Source: DASXHZ01 sp036488085
Lineage (GTDB): Bacteria; Acidobacteriota; Thermoanaerobaculia; Gp7-AA8
DNA length: 64,000 bases
Assembly (NCBI GenBank): GCA_036488085.1
Contig: DASXHZ010000036.1
Span: forward strand, 30,555-94,554
Direction of reading: 5' to 3'
Shown: piece after piece, positions 54,901-62,231 of the stretch
Position numbering within the stretch: position 1 is the stretch's first letter
Layout of the letters: every line of letters begins with the position of its first letter
Translations under genes and position numbers: made by a program
The notes under the pieces: generated by a model
The model's database searches: none
The model's input: only the letters and a program-made list of their open reading frames with translations
Told to the model about the DNA's origin: nothing

Positions 54901-55383
54901 TTAGCAAACACCTCTGGTGACGCCGAGGCTCTCCACTTTGCGCCGCAACTCGTCGGGGATCGGCGTTTTCGCGCGCGTTTTCCAGTCGAAGACGACGACC
55001 ACCACGAGTCCCGTGGCAGCAATCTGCCCGCCACGGCTCTTCCGGATCTCGTAGACGAAATCGAGTGAGGTGTTGCGCATCGCGGCGACGCGGACGGCGA
55101 TCTCGATCGCCTCCATCGCGATCTGCGCCCGGAAATCGCACTCGGCGCGCGCCACGATGAAGCCGATGTCGCGCGGATCGCGGCCACCCATCAGCTCGAA
55201 CCAGAGCAGCGTCCGCGCCCACTCGAAGTAGGAGAAGTAGATCGCGTTGTTGACGTGGCCGAAGAAGTCGATGTCGCGGAACGGAACGTCGTAAGGAACG
55301 ACGTACCAGCCGTCCCGCCACTCGCCCTTGGTGTGGTACTCGATCAACGCGGCGATCATGCGCTCATTCGCACGCACTGTCAT
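54901..55383 (-). CDS. Hotdog-fold acyl-CoA thioesterase
   Basis: 160 residues. VPFRDIDFFGHVNNAIYFSYFEWARTLLWFELMGG is the 4-hydroxybenzoyl-CoA thioesterase/YbgC-type motif with the catalytic Asp. FIVARAECDFRAQIAMEAIEI follows. ATG at 55383 chosen; a second at 55359 is possible. Probably cleaves acyl-CoA thioesters. The region upstream of its start holds repeat arrays. Confidence 0.88.
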   Translation of the reverse strand: MTVRANERMIAALIEYHTKGEWRDGWYVVPYDVPFRDIDFFGHVNNAIYFSYFEWARTLLWFELMGGRDPRDIGFIVARAECDFRAQIAMEAIEIAVRVAAMRNTSLDFVYEIRKSRGGQIAATGLVVVVVFDWKTRAKTPIPDELRRKVESLGVTRGVC

Positions 55384-55413
55384 CCCGGGCGGAGCGAGGG
55401 GGTGGGAGGCGCG

Positions 55414-55528
55414 GGTTTCGGGGTTTCGGGGTTTCGGGGTTGGGGTTTCGGGGTTTCGGGGTTTCGGGGTTTCGAGGTTTCGAGGTTTCGAGGTTTCGAG
55501 GTTTGAAGTTCGAAGTTCGAACCTCGAT
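55414..55528. repeat. GGGGTTTC octamer array
   Basis: About a dozen GGGGTTTC/GAGGTTTC units in a row end at a short inverted CGAAGTTCGAACCTCG. Family of 53742-54158. The G-runs are also quadruplex-prone. Confidence 0.8.
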
Positions 55529-55608
55529 CTGGCCACCGGCTACTGGCCACCGGCTACTGGCCACCGGCTACTGGCCACCGGCTACTGGCCACCGGCCACC
55601 GGCCACTA
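55529..55608. repeat. GGCCACCGGCTACT 14-bp tandem array
   Basis: About five tandem copies of the 14-mer GGCCACCGGCTACT, ending in GGCCACCGGCCACT. Related units occur at 59122-59374 and inside ddl. The remaining gap up to the HMG-CoA lyase gene shows nothing else. Confidence 0.85.
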
Positions 55609-55644
55609 GGCTTCTTCACGAATCCCGCGCCTCCCACTGTCGAA

Positions 55645-56580
55645 TCAGTGCACCGCGGTGGAACTAACCACCGGCGCGCTCGGCTTCCGGCACGCCTGCA
55701 GGTACTTCCCCGGCAGCGGGTGATCGAGGTACGGCGCGATCTTCGTCGAGGCGTCCACCAGCCGTTTCAGGTCGACTCCGGTCTCGATCGCCATGCTGTT
55801 CAGCATGTAGACGAGATCCTCGGTTGCGAGATTGCCGGAGGCGCCGGGAGCGTATGGACAGCCGCCAAGGCCGCCGGCAGACGCGTCGAACGTGGCGATT
55901 CCCATCTCCAGCGCGGAAAGCGTGTTCGCGAGCGCGGTGCCGCGCGTGTCGTGAAAATGCATGGCGAGCCTCGAGGCCGGGATCACCTGCAACAGCATCC
56001 CGATGACGCCCTGCACCTGCATCGGCGTCCCGACACCGATCGTGTCGCCGACCGAGACTTCGTAGCACCCGAGGTCGAGAAGTCGGGCGCAGACCTCCAG
56101 CACTTTCTCCGGCGGGACGTCGCCTTCGTACGGGCAGCCGAATGCCGTCGACACGTAGCCGCGGACGCGTATCTCCTCGGCCCGCGCGCGAGCGACGACC
56201 GGCGCGTAGTTCTCGAACGAGCCGTCGATGGTCATGTTGATGTTGCGCTGATTGAACGTCTCCGAGGCCGCCGTGAAGATCGCGATCGACTTCACACCCG
56301 CCTCGATGGCGCGGTCGAGACCCTTCATGTTCGGTACGAGCACCGGAAACTCGACGCCCGGATCTTTCGGGATATCGCGGTACACGTCCGCGGTGTCGGC
56401 CATCTGCGGCACCCACTTCGGACTGACGAACGCCCCCGCCTCGATGACGCGCAGCCCGGCATCGGCGAGCGCCGTGATGAACTCGATCTTCACCTCGGTC
56501 GGAACGGTGACCTTCTCGTTCTGCAGCCCGTCGCGCGGCCCGACCTCGACGATCTTCACGGTATCGACTGGAATCTTCAC
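55645..56580 (-). CDS. Hydroxymethylglutaryl-CoA lyase
   Basis: 311 residues, GTG start at 56580. TIM-barrel of the HMGL-like family: VEVGPRDGLQNE, AFVSPKWVPQM, STAFGCPYEGDV, HFHDTRGTALAN, and the signature GGLGGCPYAPGASGNLATED with the active-site Cys. Splits HMG-CoA to acetyl-CoA and acetoacetate, as at the end of leucine breakdown. The start overlaps the biotin-carrier stop (GTGA). Confidence 0.92.
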   Translation of the reverse strand: MKIPVDTVKIVEVGPRDGLQNEKVTVPTEVKIEFITALADAGLRVIEAGAFVSPKWVPQMADTADVYRDIPKDPGVEFPVLVPNMKGLDRAIEAGVKSIAIFTAASETFNQRNINMTIDGSFENYAPVVARARAEEIRVRGYVSTAFGCPYEGDVPPEKVLEVCARLLDLGCYEVSVGDTIGVGTPMQVQGVIGMLLQVIPASRLAMHFHDTRGTALANTLSALEMGIATFDASAGGLGGCPYAPGASGNLATEDLVYMLNSMAIETGVDLKRLVDASTKIAPYLDHPLPGKYLQACRKPSAPVVSSTAVH

Positions 56581-56969
56581 TCGATCACCACCAACTCCAC
56601 GCCCGGCTGAACCATCTCGCCTTCTTTGCAATTCACCGCGGCGACTTTGCCGGCGCGCGGGGCGGTGAGGGTGTGCTCCATCTTCATCGCTTCGAGAATC
56701 AGGAGCGGGGCTCCCTTTTCAACAACAGAGCCCGATTCCACATACAGCTTCAGGACCATGCCGGGCATCGGCGCTTCGAGCGAGTGGTCGCGTTGCCGCC
56801 CTCCCTTCCGCCCGCTCTTCTCGCGCAGCTCGACCAGGTAGGTCTCTCCCTCGACGGAGAAGTGGATGCGTTCGCCGCTAATCGCGAAGGGAACGAAGAC
56901 CGTCCGCTCGCCGATGCGGACCTCGGCCTCGTTTTCCCGAATGGCGACGACTTCGATGCTCTCGCTCAT
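56577..56969 (-). CDS. Biotin carboxyl carrier protein
   Basis: 130 residues with a C-terminal biotinyl domain: APMPGMVLKLYVESGSVVEKG and EAMKMEHTLTAP, in which the Lys of AMKM is the biotin site. The N-terminal 60 residues resemble the start of acyl-CoA carboxylase carriers. It probably serves an acyl-CoA carboxylase (propionyl- or methylcrotonyl-CoA) elsewhere on the chromosome, consistent with the coupled HMG-CoA lyase. Overlaps pyrE stop by ATGA. Confidence 0.88.
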   Translation of the reverse strand: MSESIEVVAIRENEAEVRIGERTVFVPFAISGERIHFSVEGETYLVELREKSGRKGGRQRDHSLEAPMPGMVLKLYVESGSVVEKGAPLLILEAMKMEHTLTAPRAGKVAAVNCKEGEMVQPGVELVVIE

Positions 56970-57553
56970 TTTCCGGAGTATCGCGAGCCTGGTGCATCGA
57001 GCGGCGTGCCAGCCTTGCAGAGCGGGCAGTCGCGCTCGTCGTACGTTTCGAGCGCCAGCGACATGAGCGACTCGTACGGCGCGTCGAACGGATTCGCCTT
57101 CCCGCTCCGATTCAGGATCGAGGCGAAGCCGGCGACTCGTCCTCCGTGCTTCTCGACGACGTCCGCGGTCTCGCGCGTCGACTTCCCGGTCGTCACCACG
57201 TCCTCCACGATCACCACCGGCTCGCTTTCGCTAACGCTCTGGTTCAGCCGGAAGCCGCGGCGCAGCGTCATGGCGCCTTCTTTACGTTCGGTGAAGACGA
57301 ACGGAAGGGCGAGCGCCTCGGCGACGGTGTATCCGATGATCACGCCGCCGAGGGCCGGCGCGACGATCTTCCGCGCGCCGAGGGGGCGGACCTTCTCCGC
57401 CAGCGCCTCTCCTAACTCTTTGGCGTTCCTCGGCTGCTCCAGCAGCAGCGCGCACTGCACGTAATTCGGGCTGTGCAGGCCGGACGAGAGGCGGAAGTGG
57501 CCGCTGAGGAGCGCGCCGGTTTCGCGGAGAAGCTCCGGAAGGTTAACCCGCAC
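56966..57553 (-). CDS. pyrE: Orotate phosphoribosyltransferase
   Basis: PRPP-dependent enzyme of pyrimidine synthesis. From GTG 57553 it is 195 residues: VNLPELLRETGALLSGHFRLSSGLHSPNYVQ, IVAPALGGVIIGYTVAEAL, FVFTERKEGAM, and the PRPP motif VVIVEDVVTTGKSTRETADVV. An ATG at 57583 would add 10 residues but overlaps the divergent YqeY-like gene, so the GTG is preferred. Leads the pyrE-carrier-lyase set. Confidence 0.92.
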   Translation of the reverse strand: MRVNLPELLRETGALLSGHFRLSSGLHSPNYVQCALLLEQPRNAKELGEALAEKVRPLGARKIVAPALGGVIIGYTVAEALALPFVFTERKEGAMTLRRGFRLNQSVSESEPVVIVEDVVTTGKSTRETADVVEKHGGRVAGFASILNRSGKANPFDAPYESLMSLALETYDERDCPLCKAGTPLDAPGSRYSGK

Positions 57554-57581
57554 GGCGGCCGAGAATAGAATGGCGGTCACC

Positions 57582-58028
57582 ATGGGTCAACTCACAGAAC
57601 AGATTCGCGCCGACCTCACCGCAGCGATGAAGGCGCAGGCGAAGGAGAAGACATCGACGCTGCGCATGGTCCAGGCGGCGATGAAGAACGAGCAGATCAA
57701 CGCCGGCCACGAGCTCTCGGACGAAGAGGCGCTGACGGTCCTCCGGAAGGCGGTCAAGCAGCGGCTCGATTCGATCGAGCAGTACACGAAGGGGAACCGC
57801 CCCGAGCTCGCGGCGAAGGAACAGAGCGAGATCGACGTCATCAAGGCCTATCTGCCGCCGGAGCTGAGCGACGAGGAGATCGAGAGCGGTGTCCGCGAAA
57901 TCGTCGCCGCGACCGGTGCGCAGTCGAAGAAGGACATGGGAAAGGTGATGAAGGAAGCAACCGCGCGCTACAAAGGCCGCGCCGACGGAAGGAAGATCCA
58001 GGAGATCGTCAGCCGGCTGCTGCCGTAG
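57582..58028 (+). CDS. YqeY/GatB-related protein
   Basis: 148 residues from the ATG at 57582 (a further ATG at 57570 adds 4). GQLTEQIRADLTAAMKAQAKEKTSTLRMVQAAMKNEQI, ELSDEEALTVLRKAVKQR and KKDMGKVMKEATARYKGRADG match the YqeY family, related to the GatB tail domain that binds tRNA. Precise function is unsettled. The ThiF/MoeB gene follows 14 bases on. Confidence 0.9.
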   Translation: MGQLTEQIRADLTAAMKAQAKEKTSTLRMVQAAMKNEQINAGHELSDEEALTVLRKAVKQRLDSIEQYTKGNRPELAAKEQSEIDVIKAYLPPELSDEEIESGVREIVAATGAQSKKDMGKVMKEATARYKGRADGRKIQEIVSRLLP

Positions 58029-58042
58029 GTTGCCCGGCAACC

Positions 58043-59119
58043 ATGCTTCCACGCTACGCACGCCAAGTCCGTCTCCCCGAGTTCGGCGAAGAAGGCCAAC
58101 GCCGGCTGACGAACGCCTCCGCACTCGTCATCGGTGCCGGCGGCCTCGGGAGTCCTGTCTCGATGTACCTCACGGCGGCGGGCGTCGGACGAATCGGGCT
58201 CGTCGACTTCGATCGTGTCGATGAGACGAACCTCCACCGGCAACTCCTCTACGGCGCGAAAGACGTCGGACGCCCGAAGCTGGAGGCGGCGCGCGAGCGG
58301 CTGCTCGACGTCAACCCCAACGTCCGGATCGAGCTTCACAGCGCGGCGCTCTCGTCTGAGAACGCGCTCGACATCCTCCGCGACTACGACGTCGTCATCG
58401 ACGGCACCGACAACTTCCCGACCCGCTACCTCGTCAGCGACGCGTGCACGATGCTGCACAAGCCGAACGTCTACGGCTCCGTGTTTCGGTTCGAGGGCCA
58501 GGTCTCGGTCTTCGACGCCGACCGCGGCCCGTGCTATCGCTGCCTCTACCCCGATCCGCCGCCTCCGCACCTCGTGCCGAGCTGCGCCGAGGCTGGGGTG
58601 CTCGGCGTGTTGCCGGGCGTGATCGGAATGCTGCAGGCGACGGAAACGATCAAGCTACTCGCGGGGATCGGTGAGCCGCTGATCGGGAAGCTTCTGATGT
58701 ACGACGCGCTCGCGGCGTCATTCCGCCGGCTGAACGTCCCGAAGAACTGTCACGCGCACGCGCCCGTGACGCATCTCATCGACTACGAAGGATTCTGCAA
58801 CCCAATGGACATCAACGCACAGCAACTCCACGATCAACTCGAGCAGGGCGGCGAGGTCTACCTTCTCGACGTCCGCGAGCCGCACGAGTGGACGACCGGC
58901 CACCTCGAGAATTCGATCCACATTCCGATGCGCGACGTCCCCGCGCGCCTCGCCGAGATCCCGCGTGACCGCGACGTCGTCGTGATCTGCCGCAGCGGCG
59001 CCCGCAGCGCCAACGTGCAGCAGTTCCTCAAAGCGAACGGCATCACCCGCGTCCGTAACCTGATCGGCGGCCTGATGGCGTGGCGCCGCGACGTCGATCC
59101 CGCGATGCGAGTGGCCTGA
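58043..59119 (+). CDS. ThiF/MoeB-type adenylyltransferase with rhodanese domain
   Basis: 358 residues. E1-like domain: VIGAGGLGSPVSMYLTAAGVG, VDFDRVDETNLHRQLLYG, DGTDNFPTRYLVSDAC, and CYRCLYPDPPPPHLVPSCAEAGVLG. Then a rhodanese domain with active Cys in VVVICRSGARSANVQQFL. These fusions adenylylate ubiquitin-like sulfur carriers and hand on sulfur (thiamine, molybdopterin or tRNA thiolation). The first CxxC zinc pair is CYRC, but the second reads CHAH (NCHAHAP), i.e. CxxH, so zinc binding may be altered. Confidence 0.92.
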   Translation: MLPRYARQVRLPEFGEEGQRRLTNASALVIGAGGLGSPVSMYLTAAGVGRIGLVDFDRVDETNLHRQLLYGAKDVGRPKLEAARERLLDVNPNVRIELHSAALSSENALDILRDYDVVIDGTDNFPTRYLVSDACTMLHKPNVYGSVFRFEGQVSVFDADRGPCYRCLYPDPPPPHLVPSCAEAGVLGVLPGVIGMLQATETIKLLAGIGEPLIGKLLMYDALAASFRRLNVPKNCHAHAPVTHLIDYEGFCNPMDINAQQLHDQLEQGGEVYLLDVREPHEWTTGHLENSIHIPMRDVPARLAEIPRDRDVVVICRSGARSANVQQFLKANGITRVRNLIGGLMAWRRDVDPAMRVA

Positions 59120-59121
59120 CG

Positions 59122-59374
59122 GAGTTGCCGGTGGCCAGTTGCCGGTGGCCAGTTGCCAGTTGCCGGTGGCCAGATGCCAGTTGCCAGTAGCCGGTTGCCA
59201 GTTGCCGGTGGCCAGATGGTGCCGATTTTTCTGGCTACCGGCTACTGGCAACCGGCCACTCGGTTTTTCCGGCCACCGGCTACTGGCAACCGGCCACTCG
59301 GTTTTTCTGGCCACCGGCTACTGGCAACCGGCCACTCGGTTTTTCTGGCCACCGGCTACTGGCAACCGGCCACT
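59122..59374. repeat. GGCCACCGG/TTGCCAGT tandem repeats with 38-bp units
   Basis: First part: TTGCCGGTGGCCAG-type units. Second part: four copies of a 38-bp unit (T5 CTGGCCACCGGCTACTGG, then CAACCGGCCACTCGG), differing slightly. The two parts are inverted relatives. No unique spacers, so not a CRISPR array. It ends at the stop codon of the CAP-domain gene. Confidence 0.82.
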
Positions 59375-59849
59375 ACTTCGGCGTCCGCGTTCTTCCGAAC
59401 ATCACCACGATCGACTTCCCCGTGGCGCGGTGGGTCGTCGAGCCGTCGATCACGGCGATGCCGACGTCGTCGTAGTCCGGCGACATGATGTTCGCGCGGT
59501 GTCCGGGCGATTCCATCCATCCCTGCACGAGCACCTCGGTCGTCTCGAAGCCGGTCGCGAGGTTCTCGCCGGCGAAGCGGAACTCGTAGCCGTGCGGCTT
59601 CAGCCAGACGAACGGCGTGCGGCCGTCTGGCGCGTCGTGCGACCAGTACTGGAGGTCCTCCATGTCGTGCATCCGGTCGTCCGCCGCCAGCATCAGCCGC
59701 GGGTCGAAGCGAAGCGGCGCCAGGCCGTCCTTCGCCCGATAGGCGTTCATCTCGGTAAGCACGGTGTCAGGAGTGATCTCCGTCGCGAAAAGCGGCGTCG
59801 CGAACACGAGGAGCAGGATGACCGATAACGGATAACGGATAACGCTCAT
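59373..59849 (-). CDS. Exported CAP/SCP-domain protein
   Basis: 158 residues with signal peptide YPLSVILLLVFATPLFA. CAP motifs: MNAYRAKDGLAPLRFDPRL, AGENLATGF, GWMESPGHRANIMSPDYDDVGIAV. This cysteine-rich-secretory-like fold is widespread in secreted bacterial proteins, with cell-wall or lipid-binding roles in some. The first residues repeat as VIRYPLSVI because of a 9-bp reiteration (GTTATCCGT). Overlaps the next upstream gene (ATGA). Confidence 0.88.
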   Translation of the reverse strand: MSVIRYPLSVILLLVFATPLFATEITPDTVLTEMNAYRAKDGLAPLRFDPRLMLAADDRMHDMEDLQYWSHDAPDGRTPFVWLKPHGYEFRFAGENLATGFETTEVLVQGWMESPGHRANIMSPDYDDVGIAVIDGSTTHRATGKSIVVMFGRTRTPK

Positions 59850-61072
59850 GAGATCCCGTCAGGACGTACGCGCAAGAAGAACGTACACGCCTTCCCCGTT
59901 TTTGATTCCACCCACACAGAGCCCGAATGCGCCACCGCGAACTCGCGCGTCTTGAAGAGGCTCCGGCCGGTGCGCTCGCTCGACTGCGGGTGCCACACGA
60001 AGTCGGGCTCGAAGATCGGCGCGCGCATGTGCTCGGGGACGAGCGGGCCGTTGTCCATCACGAAGAACAGCAGCAGCGGCTTGTTCTTGTGCTCCATCCA
60101 GCGGACCCCGATCACCACCTGCCCGCCCGCCGGGACGTAGTGGAGCGCATTGTCCATCAGGATGCTCAACGCATCGACGAGCTGCTCGGAGTCGCGGAAA
60201 TGCTCGTCGAGCTCCTGGAAGTCGACCTGCAGTTGGATCCCCTTTAGATCGGCGAACGTGCGGAAACGTTCGGCGACGCGGTGCACCAGATCGGTCACCG
60301 TCGGCACCTGCTGCGTATGCGTCGACGGATCGCCGACCTCCGGCGCGAGCTCCAGCGACGAGAGCACTTGATCGATCGTGGCCGCCGAGTCGGCGAGGAA
60401 CGGATCGTTGCCGCCGCGGGCGCGCGATCCCGCGATCAGCGAGTCGCGCAGCGAGCGAAGCGGCCCGAGGATCGTCTCGCGGACATACGTGAAGAACGGC
60501 GCGTTCGCCGAGGCGTCCGCGTAACGGAACATCATGACCGCGCCGCTCGCGCCGCCTGAGAGCGGGACGAGTGAATAGAGGATGTTCGTGTTGCGGACGC
60601 GCAGGCCGGCCGAGGCGGGAGTCGACAGCGGTCCGACGCGGATGCCGATGCGCGACTCGATCGACTGGAGCGTCCCAAGGTCCGCCTGTGGAGCGTCGAA
60701 GAGCCGCTTCGCGTCGTCGGAGACGTACTTCACGCTGCGGTCGGGCGCCACGAGGATCGACGGAACGCCGGCGACCATCAGGAGGCTGACGATGCTCGTG
60801 ATCGCCGGAGTCGCCGCTTCGACCGGGAACGGCAGGATGGGCGCCTTCGGGAACGGATCGGGATCGACGGCTGGCGCGGTCGCGGTCTGCACGCGTTCGG
60901 CAGGCGCGGGAGGCGGCGGAGCTGGCTTGGACGGAGCAGGTTTGGGTGGCGCAGGCTTCGGCGCGGCGGCCGCTACAGGCTCAGCAGCTTTCGCCTTGCT
61001 GCGAGGCTTGTCGCATTTCCCGCAAAGGATTCCTTGCGAGATTGCCGCACCACACATGAAGCATTTAGCCAT
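59846..61072 (-). CDS. Zinc-ribbon, PAS-like and HATPase-like signalling protein
   Basis: 408 residues. CFMCGAAISQGILCGKC is a zinc ribbon; then an Ala/Pro/Lys linker, a PAS-like segment (about 105-185), a helical region (ETILGPLRSLRDSLIAGSRA) and a GHKL ATPase-like C-terminus (LVDALSILMDNALHYVPAGG, FFVMDNGPLVPEHM). No His is present at the expected phosphorylation site of the helical region, so it may be a non-kinase ATP binder or a different regulator. No response regulator beside it. Confidence 0.68.
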   Translation of the reverse strand: MAKCFMCGAAISQGILCGKCDKPRSKAKAAEPVAAAAPKPAPPKPAPSKPAPPPPAPAERVQTATAPAVDPDPFPKAPILPFPVEAATPAITSIVSLLMVAGVPSILVAPDRSVKYVSDDAKRLFDAPQADLGTLQSIESRIGIRVGPLSTPASAGLRVRNTNILYSLVPLSGGASGAVMMFRYADASANAPFFTYVRETILGPLRSLRDSLIAGSRARGGNDPFLADSAATIDQVLSSLELAPEVGDPSTHTQQVPTVTDLVHRVAERFRTFADLKGIQLQVDFQELDEHFRDSEQLVDALSILMDNALHYVPAGGQVVIGVRWMEHKNKPLLLFFVMDNGPLVPEHMRAPIFEPDFVWHPQSSERTGRSLFKTREFAVAHSGSVWVESKTGKACTFFLRVRPDGIS

Positions 61073-61126
61073 TGGAAGTCCGCTTCCGGGTCGTCGATCT
61101 TACGCCGGTAAAGGCGGTGCAATCAA

Positions 61127-61142
61127 CGTGATATATGTCACG
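61127..61142. promoter_or_regulatory. CRP/FNR-like dyad in a divergent promoter region
   Basis: CGTGATATATGTCACG has GTGA-N6-TCAC half-sites with CRP-type spacing. It is 5 bases from the dehydrogenase ATG and 54 bases from the ATG of the sensor-like gene (61072). Protein that binds is unknown. Confidence 0.4.
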
Positions 61143-61147
61143 ACCCT

Positions 61148-61999
61148 ATGGAAGATATGCCACGGATCGTCGTCATCGGTGCCGGAACGATGGGCAACGG
61201 CATCGCGCACACCGCCGCCGCCAGCGGCTTTCCGACCACGTTGATCGACGTCGACCAGCCGGTTCTCGACCGCGCCCTCTCGACGATTTCCGCGAACCTC
61301 CAGCGCGGCGTCGACAAGGGAAAGATGACCGCCGGCGAGAAGCAGGCAGTCCTCGGCAGGATCGTCGCGACGCATGACATGAAGCACGTCGCCGAGGCCG
61401 ATCTCGTGGTCGAGGCGATCATCGAGAACGTCGCGGCCAAGACCGCGCTCTTCGAGAAGCTCGACCGCCTCACGAAGCCGGAGTGCATCCTCTCGAGCAA
61501 CACCTCCTCGATCTCCATCACCAAGATCGCGGCCGCCACGAAGCGGCCCGAGAAAGTGATCGGGATGCACTTCATGAATCCGGTGCCGGTGATGGCACTC
61601 GTAGAGGTCATTCGCGGCATCGCGACGTCCGACGAGACGTACCGCGTCGTCGAGGACCTCGCGAAGCGGATGGGGAAGACGCCGATCGAGGTGAACGACT
61701 ATCCCGGCTTCATCTCCAACCGCGTGCTGATGCCGATGATCAACGAGGCGATCTTCGCGTTGTACGAGGGCGTCGCGACTCCGGAGTCGATCGACGGCGT
61801 GATGAAGCTCGGGATGAATCATCCGATGGGACCGCTCACGCTCGCCGACTTCATCGGCCTCGACGTCTGCCTCGCGATTCTCCGCGTGCTCGAACAAGGC
61901 TTCGGCGATCCGAAGTACCGGCCGTGTCCGCTCCTCGTGAAGATGGTGGACGCCGGATGGCTGGGAAGAAAGACGAAGCGAGGGTTTTATTCGTATTAG
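61148..61999 (+). CDS. 3-hydroxyacyl-CoA (3-hydroxybutyryl-CoA) dehydrogenase
   Basis: 283 residues, family size for HBDH. NAD site VVIGAGTMGNGIAHTAAASGF; SSNTSSISITKIAA, GMHFMNPVPVMALVEVIRG with the catalytic His, NDYPGFISNRVLMPMINEA, GMNHPMGPLTLADFIGLDVCL. Oxidises 3-hydroxyacyl-CoA or reduces acetoacetyl-CoA. A second ATG at 61157 is equally plausible. Its stop touches an octamer repeat array. Confidence 0.93.
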   Translation: MEDMPRIVVIGAGTMGNGIAHTAAASGFPTTLIDVDQPVLDRALSTISANLQRGVDKGKMTAGEKQAVLGRIVATHDMKHVAEADLVVEAIIENVAAKTALFEKLDRLTKPECILSSNTSSISITKIAAATKRPEKVIGMHFMNPVPVMALVEVIRGIATSDETYRVVEDLAKRMGKTPIEVNDYPGFISNRVLMPMINEAIFALYEGVATPESIDGVMKLGMNHPMGPLTLADFIGLDVCLAILRVLEQGFGDPKYRPCPLLVKMVDAGWLGRKTKRGFYSY

Positions 62000-62179
62000 G
62001 TTGCGGGTTGCGAGGTTGCGAGGTTGCGAGGTTGCGAGGTTGCGAGGTTACGAGGTTGCGAGGTTACGAGGTTACGAGGTTACGAGGTTACGAGGTTACG
62101 AGGTTACGAGGTTGCCGCGTGACCTGGCAACCTCACCTCGCAACCCCGTAACCTCGTAACCCCGTAACCTCGTAACCCG
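61998..62179. repeat. GAGGTTAC/GAGGTTGC octamer array after the dehydrogenase gene
   Basis: About 13 direct octamers (GAGGTTGC, GAGGTTAC) starting at the gene stop, then inverted units (CAACCTC, GTAACCCC, GTAACCTC). Forms a hairpin like those at 11026, 28811 and 53742. Confidence 0.85.
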
Positions 62180-62231
62180 TCTCGCCCGGAAGTCACGACC
62201 TCTCTCTCATGTTCTAATCCGCGCCATCAAC

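Noticed and set aside
59122..59374. Possible CRISPR array from regular repeats
   Set aside because: Units are 38-bp direct repeats without unique spacers, related to dispersed 14-mers, and no cas genes are near.
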